NCBI RefSeq assembly: GCF_016653115.1
Contig: NZ_NHRX01000066.1
Coordinates: 1-64,000, forward strand
Source of the DNA: Rhodocyclus purpureus
Lineage (GTDB): Bacteria > Pseudomonadota > Gammaproteobacteria > Burkholderiales > Rhodocyclaceae
Length of the DNA: 64,000 bases
Reading direction: 5' to 3'
In this document: positions 1 through 8,605 of the stretch, piece after piece
Position numbering within the stretch: position 1 is the stretch's first letter
Layout of the letters: each line of letters starts with the position of its first letter
Notes under the pieces: model-generated
Told to the model about the DNA's origin: nothing
The model's database searches: none
The model's input: the letters and a program-made list of their open reading frames with translations, nothing else
Translations under genes and position numbers: made by a program

Positions 1-1487
1 CATAGCGTTACACACAACTCGTTCAGCATGAACCGTGCGTGATGCCAGTCGCAAATCCTGCCCCCAGATTGAATCTTCCGGGCCACTTCTTGCATACTGA
101 TCGCCGACTTTGCGAAAGGATGGCGATGGCGACGTGGGCGATGGAAGAATTTGCTGAGGCTGAACTGGGTGACGTGCGTTTGCGGAACCGGCTGATCAAA
201 CTGGCGGCGCGCTTTGCCGACAAGCCGACGGCCAGCATCCCCGGTGCGTGCAACGACTGGGCCGAGACGCAGGGGGTCTATCGCTTCTTCGATCAAGCCA
301 GTGAGGACAAGCGCGGCCTGGGCTGGCAGACGGTTATGGCGCCTCACATCGCGCAGACCGAAGCCAGGATGGGACAGCATCCGGTCGTCCTCTGCCTGCA
401 AGACACGACCGAACTGGACTTCAACGAACAGGGAATCGGGGGGCTCGGCCCGCTCTCCTATGAAGCGCAACGGGGAATGTATCTCCACCCGACCTATGCC
501 GTGACGCCGGAGCGTGAGCCCTTGGGCGTCACCGACGCCTGGATGTGGGCACGGCAGGCGCAGGACGCTGACGGGAATCGTCCGGGAATACGCGAGAGCC
601 TGCGCTGGACTGAGGGTTACGAACGGATCGCGGAAACGGCGCAAAAGATGCCGCAGACCCGACTCGTCTATGTCGCCGACCGCGAGGCTGACATCCTCGA
701 CCTCATGCAACGCGCCCATGCCTTGGGCAACCCCGCCGACTGGCTGATCCGCTCGCAGCACAATCGCTGCCTTCCCGAGGGGGGCAAGCTGTGGACGGCG
801 GTGCTGGCCACTTCTGCACTGGGCGAAATTGAGTTCATGATGCCTTCGCGACCGGGCCAGGCGGCGCGCACGGTGCGCCAGCAGGTCTTTGCGCGCCCGG
901 TCAGTCTGCCGGACGATCAGGGTGGTCGCATGCAGGTCACCTGCTTCATCGCCAGAGAAATCGATGCCCCTGCTGGCGTCAAGCCGGTCGAGTGGCGGCT
1001 CTTGACGAACCGGAAGGCCGAGACCTTCGAAGCGATCGTCGAACTGATCGATTGGTATCGCTGCCGCTGGGAGATCGAGACCTTCTTCAATGTGCTCAAA
1101 AACGGCTGTCGCGTCGAAGCTCTGCAACTCGGTCACGTTGCCAAGATCGAACTGGCCTTGGCCGTCTACATGGTGGTCGCGTGGCGACTGGCGCGGCTGG
1201 TGCGCCTCGGGCGAACGCATCCGGAGCTCGAAGCGACCTCGCTCTTCACCGACGAAGAGTGGAAGGGCGCTTACATCCTCGCCAAGAAGCCGGTCCCCAA
1301 GACGCCACCCACGATCCGCGAGGTGATCCGCCAAATCGCCATGCTCGGAGGCTTCCTCGGCAGGAAGGGCGACGGCGAACCTGGCGTGAAAACCCTCTGG
1401 CTGGGATACCAGCGCATCAGGGATTTTGTTCAGGGCGTCGAGCATATGCGAGCGCTTCATGCGATATGAGTTATGTGTAACGCTATG
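1..1487 (+). mobile_element. IS4-family (IS50/Tn5-like) insertion sequence
   Basis: The element has terminal inverted repeats at 1-20 (CATAGCGTTACACACAACTC) and 1468-1487, which match with one mismatch when reverse-complemented. It encloses a single full-length transposase gene. The left end coincides with base 1 of the window, so a target-site duplication cannot be checked; the right flank begins GGTTAGACC. A decayed relative lies at 46098-46461. Confidence 0.85.
126..1469 (+). CDS. IS4-family transposase (Tn5 type)
   Basis: This is a DDE transposase of about 447 residues that cuts and joins the ends of the surrounding element. The first 60 residues (WAMEEFAEAELGDVRL onward) look like the Tn5-type transposase DNA-binding domain. 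Catalytic signatures are visible: an Asp in DTTELDF, a second in VADREAD, and the IS4 signature Y-x2-R-x3-E-x6-K in YRCRWEIETFFNVLK. The ORF is open from 39, but the ATG at 126 has an AAAGG six bases upstream and matches the usual family start, so I prefer it. No frameshift is seen, and the copy looks intact and possibly active. Confidence 0.88.
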   Translation: MATWAMEEFAEAELGDVRLRNRLIKLAARFADKPTASIPGACNDWAETQGVYRFFDQASEDKRGLGWQTVMAPHIAQTEARMGQHPVVLCLQDTTELDFNEQGIGGLGPLSYEAQRGMYLHPTYAVTPEREPLGVTDAWMWARQAQDADGNRPGIRESLRWTEGYERIAETAQKMPQTRLVYVADREADILDLMQRAHALGNPADWLIRSQHNRCLPEGGKLWTAVLATSALGEIEFMMPSRPGQAARTVRQQVFARPVSLPDDQGGRMQVTCFIAREIDAPAGVKPVEWRLLTNRKAETFEAIVELIDWYRCRWEIETFFNVLKNGCRVEALQLGHVAKIELALAVYMVVAWRLARLVRLGRTHPELEATSLFTDEEWKGAYILAKKPVPKTPPTIREVIRQIAMLGGFLGRKGDGEPGVKTLWLGYQRIRDFVQGVEHMRALHAI

Positions 1488-1489
1488 GG

Positions 1490-2233
1490 TTAGACCTGCG
1501 GCTGTGAATAGACCGCAAAACGAACCTCCGTTGGATCAATTCTTTCCAACGAACCGTTTGTCTTTCTTGAGAAGAAGCCTAGACGTAATTGACTCATTGA
1601 AATACATTTTTCAGATTCGAAATACAGAAATGCTTCCTCGTGAAATTCAGTCGGGTTTTCACGGACAGAGGCTTGCCAATTTATGTTGAACCCTTGCTTA
1701 TTGATCCAGTAATAGATAGCGGCCAAAGACATTGACAGGAAATCTTTTTTTCCAAGAGAGGCGTGCTCGACAAAGAGAGCATTTCTCAGGAAGGAAAACC
1801 CTTTCCCATTCTCGTATTCGAAGAACGCTTCGGTACTAAAGCGATTGTTTCGGTCCGGGTTCCGTAACGAACCATGTTTCCAAAAATCTGCCGTGTCCAA
1901 AATGACTCTATGTTCAAAGCATTCTGCATTTACTTCTGAGTCTTTTAATCCGAGAGTATCGACTTGATGCCGGATTGCTACGGCAAGCGAACCAGCTAGA
2001 CGTGTCACATCGGACAAGTCTGGTTGTAGCGCTAACCGCTTGGCCAGTAGAGCGTTCAACTCGTCCCACGGCTTAACGACGTCATTGAGAAAGCGGAGAG
2101 CTGACATGATGGTATAACGTGAAGTATCCGTCAAAACGGGAAGTAAACATCTTACGCGACTGGCGGATAAGCTGCCTGCGTCTTCCAAGTTACTGTATAA
2201 GCTCACCGTTTCAGCGATGGAGGATGTCGCCAT
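1490..2233 (-). CDS. Hypothetical protein in a low-GC patch
   Basis: This is an open frame of 247 residues starting at the ATG at 2233 (MATSSIAETVSLYSNLEDAG). The frame stays open upstream to 2377, but that stretch is an Arg/Thr-rich translation of a GTGCGC simple repeat and is unlikely to be coding. I recognise no domain. The body is soluble-looking, with aromatic-rich segments (FYYW- and FLYF-like) and no signal peptide or membrane segment. The TAA stop begins three bases past the right end of the IS element. Base composition is clearly more AT-rich than the neighbours, which suggests foreign origin. Confidence 0.5.
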   Translation of the reverse strand: MATSSIAETVSLYSNLEDAGSLSASRVRCLLPVLTDTSRYTIMSALRFLNDVVKPWDELNALLAKRLALQPDLSDVTRLAGSLAVAIRHQVDTLGLKDSEVNAECFEHRVILDTADFWKHGSLRNPDRNNRFSTEAFFEYENGKGFSFLRNALFVEHASLGKKDFLSMSLAAIYYWINKQGFNINWQASVRENPTEFHEEAFLYFESEKCISMSQLRLGFFSRKTNGSLERIDPTEVRFAVYSQPQV

Positions 2234-2288
2234 GTCCGATACGCTGTCCACGGTTCCGACCTCGGACCTTCCGCGTAAGCTCGAGCGG

Positions 2289-2312
2289 GTGCGCGTGCGC
2301 GTGCGCGTGCGT
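2289..2312. repeat. GTGCGC simple tandem repeat (four units)
   Basis: Three perfect GTGCGC hexamers are followed by one GTGCGT. The repeat lies in the 2234-2593 gap between the orphan gene and the FUSC remnant. I see nothing else in that gap. Confidence 0.8.
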
Positions 2313-2593
2313 CTCCGCGCGGAGCGCTGCGGCGGGCGTTCCGCGGTGGCCTGCGCGGACGGGGTGGGTAGCTTCATTTTCTCTCACGACAAATTTGGCT
2401 CGCCCTCGGCAGTCCTGTTGATGACGTAAGCGAATATTTGAGCATAGCCGCATTCCTCCGTCAAAACGCGGATGTGCTATGCGCTGTGGCGGGCGAGGTC
2501 GTGGGCGGAATCGTCGGCCCGGTGTGCGCACATTTCGACATCGCACCTGACGGCACCAGCTTGCCCACCCCCGAGCGGACAGGCGAGAAGGTC

Positions 2594-3161
2594 TCAGCGC
2601 AAGCGCGCGGGAATCAGCAGGCGCAGGTACTTCCCGAACAGCTCGCGGAAACGCGGGCTGTGGATGCAGGCGCCGCCGGCCAGACCGACCAGCGCGCCGA
2701 GCAGGGTGTCGAAGAAGCGCGCTTCGATCATTGCCATCGGCGAGGAAGATCGTCAGCGGCGTGATGAAGACCGCAGCGATGCCGTAGTGGCGGACGACCA
2801 GGGTTTCGATGATGAAGGTCAGCACCATCATCAGCAGCGCCAGGGTCCATTTGTCGAGCGGCGTGAGCAGGGCCCACGACATCAGCAGGCCGACACCGGT
2901 GCCGGCGATGCGGTGCGCCTGCCGGGTCCAGACGGCACGCAGCGACGCGCCCTGGATGACGGCGAGGCAGCTCACCGGCACCCAGTACGGGCGTTCGAGC
3001 TGCACAAGCTGCGCGATGACGAGAGCGATGCCGACGCAGGCGCCGATCACCACCGAATCGTAGACGACCTCGTCGAAGCTCGCCGGCAGCAGTGGCGGCC
3101 CCGGCTGCGGTGCTTGCCGGTGGAGTGTGACGACGCTATAGACGAGCGCGATCAGCTGTCG
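2594..3161 (-). pseudogene. FUSC-family gene remnant (duplicate of the 3' half of the gene at 4361-5452)
   Basis: The sequence is closely similar to about the last 600 bases of the complete FUSC gene downstream, from the stop codon at 2594-2596 up to a junction near 3161 where similarity ends abruptly. There is no 5' half. Relative to the intact copy it lacks 29 bases near 2743. In the intact copy that segment is bounded by TCGGCGA direct repeats, so slippage is a likely cause, and the loss shifts the frame. It also lacks three bases near 2867. It cannot encode a working membrane protein. Confidence 0.85.
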
Positions 3162-3168
3162 TCACCAG

Positions 3169-4242
3169 TCACTTGGGTGTTCCCATCAGGATGCCATTCA
3201 GCGCGAGGTTGATGTAGTAATTGCTTCGTCCGACCTTCTGCTTCTGGACGAAGCCGCCCTCGGCCAGTGCGTCCATGTATTTGGTCGCCGTCAGACGGGA
3301 TACCTCAAGGTCGCGCTGGACGAATTCGATCTTGGTGTAGGGGTGAGTGAACAGGTTGTTGATCAAGTCCTGACTGTAAAACTTGTAGCCGGCACGGATG
3401 CGGTGCTTGTAATCGTAGAGTGCAGCCTTGATGGCGTGGATGGTCGTGATGGTCTGCCCGGCGGTTTGCTCCACGGCCTCCAGCATGTATAGCACCCAGT
3501 TTTCCCACCCGTCGTTATCGCGAACGGATTGCAGAAGGCGGTAGTAGTCCGCCTTGGTGCGCACGATGTGGCTGCTGAGATACAGCACCGGCACGTCCAG
3601 CAGCCCCTCCTTGACCAGGTACAGCACGTTCAGGATGCGCCCGGTGCGGCCGTTGCCGTCGTAGAAGGGGTGGATGCTCTCGAACTGGTGGTGCATCAGC
3701 GCCATCTTGATCAGCGGGTCCACCGCAAACCGATCCGGCTCGTTGATGAAGCGCTCCAGATCGCCCATCAGCGCGACGATGTCGGCCGGCTGCTGGGGCG
3801 GGGTATAGACGGTCTGGCCGGCGCCGTTCTTGAGCGCCGTGCCCGGCAGCTTGCGAAAGCCGGCGTTGTTCCGCTCCAGTTCCTCCTGAATCTGGAGGAT
3901 ATGGTTGACTGTGATGAGTCTGCTCTGGCGAACCTGCTCGAATCCTAGGCGTAGCGCCTGACGGTAGCGCAGGACCTCCTTGGCCGCCGGGTTGGCGAAG
4001 GTTTCCGGCAGCACGTCGTCTTTGAACAACTCGTCATGGGTGGTGACGATGTTCTCGATTTCGGAGCTATCCTTTGCCTCTTGCAGCCCCAGGGTGTTTA
4101 TCAGGATGCCTTGGTTGGGGATGGAAGCGGCGATGCCCTTGAGTTCGGCCAAGGCCCTGCTGCTGCTGGCCAGCTTCTTCAGGATGGCGGGCGTATCGAA
4201 GCGACCGGGGTCCAGGTGCTCAAGAGGCAAAATGGCGGCCAT
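3169..4242 (-). CDS. Fic family protein (probable AMP transferase) with C-terminal winged helix
   Basis: Fic proteins usually transfer AMP from ATP to target-protein hydroxyls. The protein has 357 residues. A class II-type inhibitory motif S-x3-E-N is at 59-64 (SSEIEN) and the complete active-site loop HPFYDGNGRTGR is at 191-202, with catalytic His191. An N-terminal Fic_N-like segment precedes them. Residues about 290-350 look like a winged helix-turn-helix (FVQRDLEVSRLTATKYMDAL), as in many stand-alone Fic proteins. The gene sits between a FUSC gene and its broken duplicate and is less GC-rich than its neighbours, which suggests lateral arrival. Two matching inverted repeats lie just upstream. 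The target is unknown. Confidence 0.9.
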   Translation of the reverse strand: MAAILPLEHLDPGRFDTPAILKKLASSSRALAELKGIAASIPNQGILINTLGLQEAKDSSEIENIVTTHDELFKDDVLPETFANPAAKEVLRYRQALRLGFEQVRQSRLITVNHILQIQEELERNNAGFRKLPGTALKNGAGQTVYTPPQQPADIVALMGDLERFINEPDRFAVDPLIKMALMHHQFESIHPFYDGNGRTGRILNVLYLVKEGLLDVPVLYLSSHIVRTKADYYRLLQSVRDNDGWENWVLYMLEAVEQTAGQTITTIHAIKAALYDYKHRIRAGYKFYSQDLINNLFTHPYTKIEFVQRDLEVSRLTATKYMDALAEGGFVQKQKVGRSNYYINLALNGILMGTPK

Positions 4243-4267
4243 CTAACGGCATCCTTTACTGAAATGT

Positions 4268-4292
4268 GTATAGGAAATTCGATTTTCTATAG
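4268..4292. promoter_or_regulatory. Inverted repeat 1 upstream of fic (candidate operator)
   Basis: GTATAG and CTATAG are separated by 13 bases, 26 bp upstream of the fic start. The layout is the same as the repeat at 4309-4333, 41 bp away (about four helical turns). Regulatory function is inferred. Confidence 0.45.
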
Positions 4293-4308
4293 ATGTTACT
4301 CCGGACAT

Positions 4309-4333
4309 GTATAGCAGACGGGCTTTTCTATAC
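4309..4333. promoter_or_regulatory. Inverted repeat 2 upstream of fic (candidate operator)
   Basis: GTATAG and CTATAC form a perfect 6+6 palindrome around 13 bases. The right half shares TTTTCTATA with repeat 1. The site lies between the FUSC stop codon and the fic start. Confidence 0.45.
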
Positions 4334-4360
4334 GAATCTCCAAAGCGCTGGGTGTGAGGC

Positions 4361-5452
4361 TCAGCGCAACCGCGCCGGAATCAGTCGCCGCAACTGCCCT
4401 CCGACCACTTCGCGGAAGCGCGGGCTGTGGATGCAGGCGCCGCCGGCCAGACCGACCAGTGCGCCGAGCAGGGTGTCGAAAAAGCGCGCCTCGATCATCG
4501 CCATCGGCGATCCTTCGCCGAGCGTCGCCGCCTCGGCGAGGAAGATCGTCAGCGGCGTGATGAAGACCGCAGCGATGCCGTAGTGGCGGACGACCAGGGT
4601 CTCGATGATGAAGACGAGCACCATCATCAAGAGCGCCAGGCTCCACTTGTCGAGCGGCAGCATGAGCAGGGCCCACGAGACCAGCAGCCCGACGCCGGTG
4701 CCGACGATGCGGTGCACCTGCCGGGTCCAGACGGCACGCAGCGACGCGCCCTGGATCACGGCGAGGCAGCTCACCGGCACCCAGTACGGGCGTTCGAGCT
4801 GGAGGATCTGCGCGATGACGAGCGCGATGCCGACGCAGGCGCCGATCACCACCGAGTCGAAGACGACCTCGTCGAAGCTCGCCGGCAGCAGTGGCGGCAC
4901 CGGCTGCGGCGCCTGCAGGCGGAGTGTGACGACGCTGTAGACGAGCGCGATCAGCGCGGCGAGCAGGCAGCCCATGGTGAGCAGGCCGACCATCAGCGGC
5001 ACCTCCTCGACCTCCATCGGAGAGTACGCGGCGATCGCCGCCGCCATGATGATGAACAGGCTGCCCGGTGGTCCGACCCGGTAGAAGCGCAGGATCATCG
5101 TCACCAGGATGGAGAGAACTGTGAGTACCGGCGCGATCAGTGGCGGGAAGAAGTGGCTGATCGAGCCCAGCGTGTAGCACGCGGACATGCCGAAACCGCA
5201 GGCCATCAGCAGCGACATGCGGTGGTGCAGCGGCGTGTTCGGCGTATGCACGAAGAGCATGCCGCCGAGCGCCGAGACCAGCCCGTAGTCGAGGTGGTCG
5301 AACCAGGCGCCGACCAGCAGCGGCAGCCCCGACGCCAGCGCCGCGGCGAAGGGCATCTGCCAGCGCCGCTCGCTGGCGTTGAACTTCGCCAACTGCGCCA
5401 GTTCGTTACGCGCCAGCACCTGGAACTGGTTCCACCCCATCCAGCGTTTCAT
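4361..5452 (-). CDS. FUSC family inner-membrane protein
   Basis: This 363-residue protein has about six or more hydrophobic segments in the first 180 residues and again around 205-340, split by a polar linker. That layout is typical of the fusaric acid resistance / aromatic-acid efflux (FUSC) family. It is shorter than full FUSC pumps (about 650-700 residues), so it belongs to the compact FUSC-like group. The substrate is unknown. The start at 5452 (MKRWMGWNQFQV) precedes a short cytoplasmic stretch. A broken copy of its 3' half lies at 2594-3161. Confidence 0.75.
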   Translation of the reverse strand: MKRWMGWNQFQVLARNELAQLAKFNASERRWQMPFAAALASGLPLLVGAWFDHLDYGLVSALGGMLFVHTPNTPLHHRMSLLMACGFGMSACYTLGSISHFFPPLIAPVLTVLSILVTMILRFYRVGPPGSLFIIMAAAIAAYSPMEVEEVPLMVGLLTMGCLLAALIALVYSVVTLRLQAPQPVPPLLPASFDEVVFDSVVIGACVGIALVIAQILQLERPYWVPVSCLAVIQGASLRAVWTRQVHRIVGTGVGLLVSWALLMLPLDKWSLALLMMVLVFIIETLVVRHYGIAAVFITPLTIFLAEAATLGEGSPMAMIEARFFDTLLGALVGLAGGACIHSPRFREVVGGQLRRLIPARLR

Positions 5453-5469
5453 CGACCTTAAAACCTCTT

Positions 5470-5632
5470 TTCAGCCACGAAAAACACGAAATCCACGAAA
5501 TAAAACATAGGGTTGTAGTCGTTTAGTGGCCAACCTCGTGGGTTATGCCTACTCAGCCTCGAACGTCATGAATGATTTCGTTTTTTTTCGTGCGTTTCGT
5601 GGCCAACTGCTTTTTCCAGGATCAATCCTCTT
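5470..5632. repeat. CACGAAA-type inverted intergenic repeat
   Basis: The left arm near 5475-5500 repeats CACGAAA/ACACGAAA/CCACGAAA. The right arm at 5575-5605 reads the complement (TTTCGTGCGTTTCGTGG). About 60 bases of the right part (5558-5622) are similar to 21870-21935, so this is a dispersed family. No gene is seen between 5453 and 5685. Confidence 0.6.
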
Positions 5633-5685
5633 TCGATTCGGTCGCGGTCGACGCTCTGCGCGAGAAGTGCCGAAGGGTGGGAAGT

Positions 5686-8283
5686 CTAGCGAGAAAGATC
5701 GCGCGTTTTTGTAATCGATTGTGCGGATCGCCGAGGTGTCGGCGGCGCGCTTCCTGCATACCGGCGGTAGAACAGCCGCTTCATGAGTTCGACGGCGACG
5801 AGGTAGCAAGGCACCAGCGCCAGCATGATCGCGAGGAACAGCGGCGGCGGCGCCACGAAACCGAGCGGTGCTGCCAGCGGCGTGTAGGGCAGGGCGACGG
5901 CGAGGGCGACCACCGCCAGCGAGGTCGCGACGAGCAAGCGCGCCGGACGGCTCCTGAACGGGTTGCCCTGGGTGCGGATGACGAAGATGACGAGCACCTG
6001 CGAAACCAGCGACTCGATGAACCAGCCGGTATGGAACAGTTCTTCGCCGGCGGCGAAGAATTGCAGCAGGACGACGAAGGTCAGGAGGTCGAACAGTGAG
6101 CTGACCGGCCCGATGCTCCACATGAAGTTGCGGATGAAGCCCGTGTCCCAGTGCCGCGGATGCGCGAGGTAGTCGTCGTCGACTTCGTCCAGCGGGATCG
6201 CCAGTTCGGAGACGTCGTAGAGCAGGTTGTTGAGCAGGATCTGCGCCGGCAGCATCGGCAGGAAGGCGAGGAAGAGGGTGGCGCCGGCCATGCTGAACAT
6301 GTTGCCGAAGCTCGAACTGGTTCCCATCATCACGTACTTCATGATGTTGGCGAAGGTGCGTCGCCCTTCCAGCACGCCGGCGTGCAGGATCTTCAGGTCG
6401 TGGCGCAAGAGGATCATGTCGGCCGCCGCCTTGGCGACGTCGACGGCGCCGTCGACCGAGATGCCGACGTCGGCGGAATGCAGCGAGGGCGCGTCGTTGA
6501 TGCCGTCGCCGAGGTAGCCGACGGTGTTTCCCTGCGCCTTGAGGCAGAGGATGACCCGGTTCTTCAGCGCCGGCGTGACGCGGCAGAGCAGGTTCGCTTC
6601 CTTGAGGCGTGCGGCGAGCGCCGGCTCGTCGAGCCTGGCGATCTCGCTGCCGCTGAGGACGCCTGTGACGGGCACGCCGAGCTGGCCGAAGACGTGCCTC
6701 GTCACCAGTTCGCTGTCGCCGGTGATCACCTTGACCTCGATGCCGCTAGCCGCCAGTGACTTGAGCGCCTGCGCGGCACTCGCCTTCGGCGGGTCGAGGA
6801 AGGCGGCGAAGCCGGCGAAGGTCAGTTCGCTCTCGTCGTCGACGACGGCGTGCGGGTGGTCGGGGGCCACCGCCCGCCAGGCGATGCCGAGCACCTTGAA
6901 GCCTTCTCGACCGAGGCTGTCGTGCAGTTCCTGCAGCCTTTGCCGGGCAGGCGCGTCGAGCGGCCGCGGGGCGAGTTCTTCACCCTGCGCGTACTGCGTG
7001 GACAGGCCTAGGATGTCCTCGGGCGCCCCCTTGACCACGAGCAGACGTTGCCGGCCGTCGTCGACGAGGACCGAGACGCGTCGCCGCTCGAAGTCGAAGG
7101 GTACTTCGTCGATCTTGTGCCAGGCGCTGGCGTCGATTTCCTTGTGTTCGAGGATCGCCTCGTCGAGCGGGCTCTTCAGTCCACTCTCGAAATGGCTGTT
7201 CAGGAAGGCGAGCTGCAGGACCTGCGCGCTGTCGCGGCCGTCGGCGTCGAGGTGGCGTTCGAGGCGGATCCTCGCTTCGGTCAGCGTCCCGGTCTTGTCG
7301 GTGCACAGCACGTCCATGCTGCCCAGGTTGTGGATCGCGGCGAGGCGTTTGACGATCACGTGCTTCTTCGCCATGCGCAGCGCGCCGCGCGACAGGGTCA
7401 CGGTGACCACCATCGGCAGCAGTTCGGGGGTCAGGCCGACCGCGAGCGCGATCGCGAAGAGGAAGGATTCGAGGAAGGGCCGCGCGAACCAGGCGTTGAT
7501 CAGGAAGACGAACAGCACGAGCAGCACGGTCAGGCGCATGATCATGATGCCGAAGGCGTGCGTGCCGCGTTCGAAGGCGCTCGCCGGCGGTTTCTCGGCG
7601 AGCGAATCGGCGATGTCGCCGACCGCCGTCGCGGCGCCGGTGCGGCAGACCATCACCGTGGCCATGCCGCTGATCACCGCGCTACCCATGAAGACCGCGT
7701 TGTCGGCCGCGCCGATGTCGTCGGTCGGCGTTGCCAGTTCGCCCGCGTGCTTCTCGACCGGGTAGGATTCGCCGGTCAGCAGCGCCTGATTGACGAAGAA
7801 GTCGCGCGCTTCGAGCACCCGGCAATCGGCCGGCAGCAGGTCGCCGGCGGCGAGCAGCACCACGTCGCCGGGGACCAGTTCGGCCATCGGCACTTCCCTG
7901 CGGCTGCCGTCGCGCAGCACCGTCGCGCGCACGGCGACCGTCTGCCTGAGCTTCTCCGCGGCGCGTCCGGCGCGGAATTCCTGGACGAAGTCGAGCGTCA
8001 CGCTCATCAGCACGATCGCCCAGATGATCATGGAGCCGGTGATCTCGCCGGTCAGCGCCGACACCGCGCTGGCGACGAGCAGGATCATCACCAGCGGGTT
8101 CCTGAAGTGGTCGAGGAACTGCAGGAGCAGCGCGCGCTCGCCGTGTTTCCTGAGCACATTGGCGCCGAAGCGCGCCAGCCGCCGCCGCGCCTCGGCCTGG
8201 CTCAGTCCCTCGGGGCTGGATTCCAGTTGCGACTGAAGCTGCGTGAGCGGCAGGTTCCAGAACGGCGAAAGTGGGAGGTCCAT
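5686..8283 (-). CDS. mgtA: Magnesium-translocating P-type ATPase
   Basis: This P3B-type ATPase of 865 residues imports Mg2+ across the inner membrane at the cost of ATP. It shows the actuator motif LTGES near 169, the phosphorylation motif DKTGTLT with Asp329, and the hinge GDGINDAPS. Membrane segments lie near 60-100 and 250-295, with a C-terminal bundle after about 640. Length and order match the MgtA/MgtB family. It is the last gene after hsp20, lon and groEL on the same strand, but a repeat-filled 320-bp gap separates it from groEL. Cation ATPases accompany Hsp20 and Lon in Burkholderia-type stress loci. Confidence 0.92.
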   Translation of the reverse strand: MDLPLSPFWNLPLTQLQSQLESSPEGLSQAEARRRLARFGANVLRKHGERALLLQFLDHFRNPLVMILLVASAVSALTGEITGSMIIWAIVLMSVTLDFVQEFRAGRAAEKLRQTVAVRATVLRDGSRREVPMAELVPGDVVLLAAGDLLPADCRVLEARDFFVNQALLTGESYPVEKHAGELATPTDDIGAADNAVFMGSAVISGMATVMVCRTGAATAVGDIADSLAEKPPASAFERGTHAFGIMIMRLTVLLVLFVFLINAWFARPFLESFLFAIALAVGLTPELLPMVVTVTLSRGALRMAKKHVIVKRLAAIHNLGSMDVLCTDKTGTLTEARIRLERHLDADGRDSAQVLQLAFLNSHFESGLKSPLDEAILEHKEIDASAWHKIDEVPFDFERRRVSVLVDDGRQRLLVVKGAPEDILGLSTQYAQGEELAPRPLDAPARQRLQELHDSLGREGFKVLGIAWRAVAPDHPHAVVDDESELTFAGFAAFLDPPKASAAQALKSLAASGIEVKVITGDSELVTRHVFGQLGVPVTGVLSGSEIARLDEPALAARLKEANLLCRVTPALKNRVILCLKAQGNTVGYLGDGINDAPSLHSADVGISVDGAVDVAKAAADMILLRHDLKILHAGVLEGRRTFANIMKYVMMGTSSSFGNMFSMAGATLFLAFLPMLPAQILLNNLLYDVSELAIPLDEVDDDYLAHPRHWDTGFIRNFMWSIGPVSSLFDLLTFVVLLQFFAAGEELFHTGWFIESLVSQVLVIFVIRTQGNPFRSRPARLLVATSLAVVALAVALPYTPLAAPLGFVAPPPLFLAIMLALVPCYLVAVELMKRLFYRRYAGSAPPTPRRSAQSITKTRDLSR

Positions 8284-8308
8284 GGGGATAAGCTGGAATG
8301 GTTTACTG

Positions 8309-8605
8309 AACGTGAAACTGCGAAGTGCCGAAGCAAAGCCGCTGCCCTGAGCCGCCGCGCGTCATCGCGAGCCCGCAGGGCGTGGCGATCCAGTGCGTAG
8401 GGCTGGAATGGACGAACGAACTGGATCGCCACGGCGCTACGCGCCTCGCGATGACGAGGTGGAGGCGTTGCGCATGAGTTCGACGGCATTGTCATCCTTG
8501 GTCGGATAGCGTGAAACTGCGAAGTGCCGAAGCAAAGCCCCTGCCTGGATCCGCCGCGCGTCATCGCGAGCCCGCAGGGCATGGCTATCCATTGCGTAGG
8601 GCTGG
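8309..8605. repeat. Long-hairpin repeat locus 1 (one unit plus a truncated, duplicated unit)
   Basis: One complete unit at about 8358-8458 has the arm GTCATCGCGAGCCCGCAGGG, a short centre, then an inverse arm ending CGCGATGAC. Its 5' flank (GTGAAACTGCGAAGTGCCGA, 8310) recurs at 8511, followed by a second truncated arm that runs right up to the groEL stop codon. The gap between mgtA and groEL holds only these repeats. Confidence 0.8.

Noticed and set aside
2211-3053. 280-residue ORF covering the FUSC remnant
   Set aside because: Only the first 110 residues are FUSC-like; the rest is out of frame after the 29-base deletion, so it is a pseudogene artefact.
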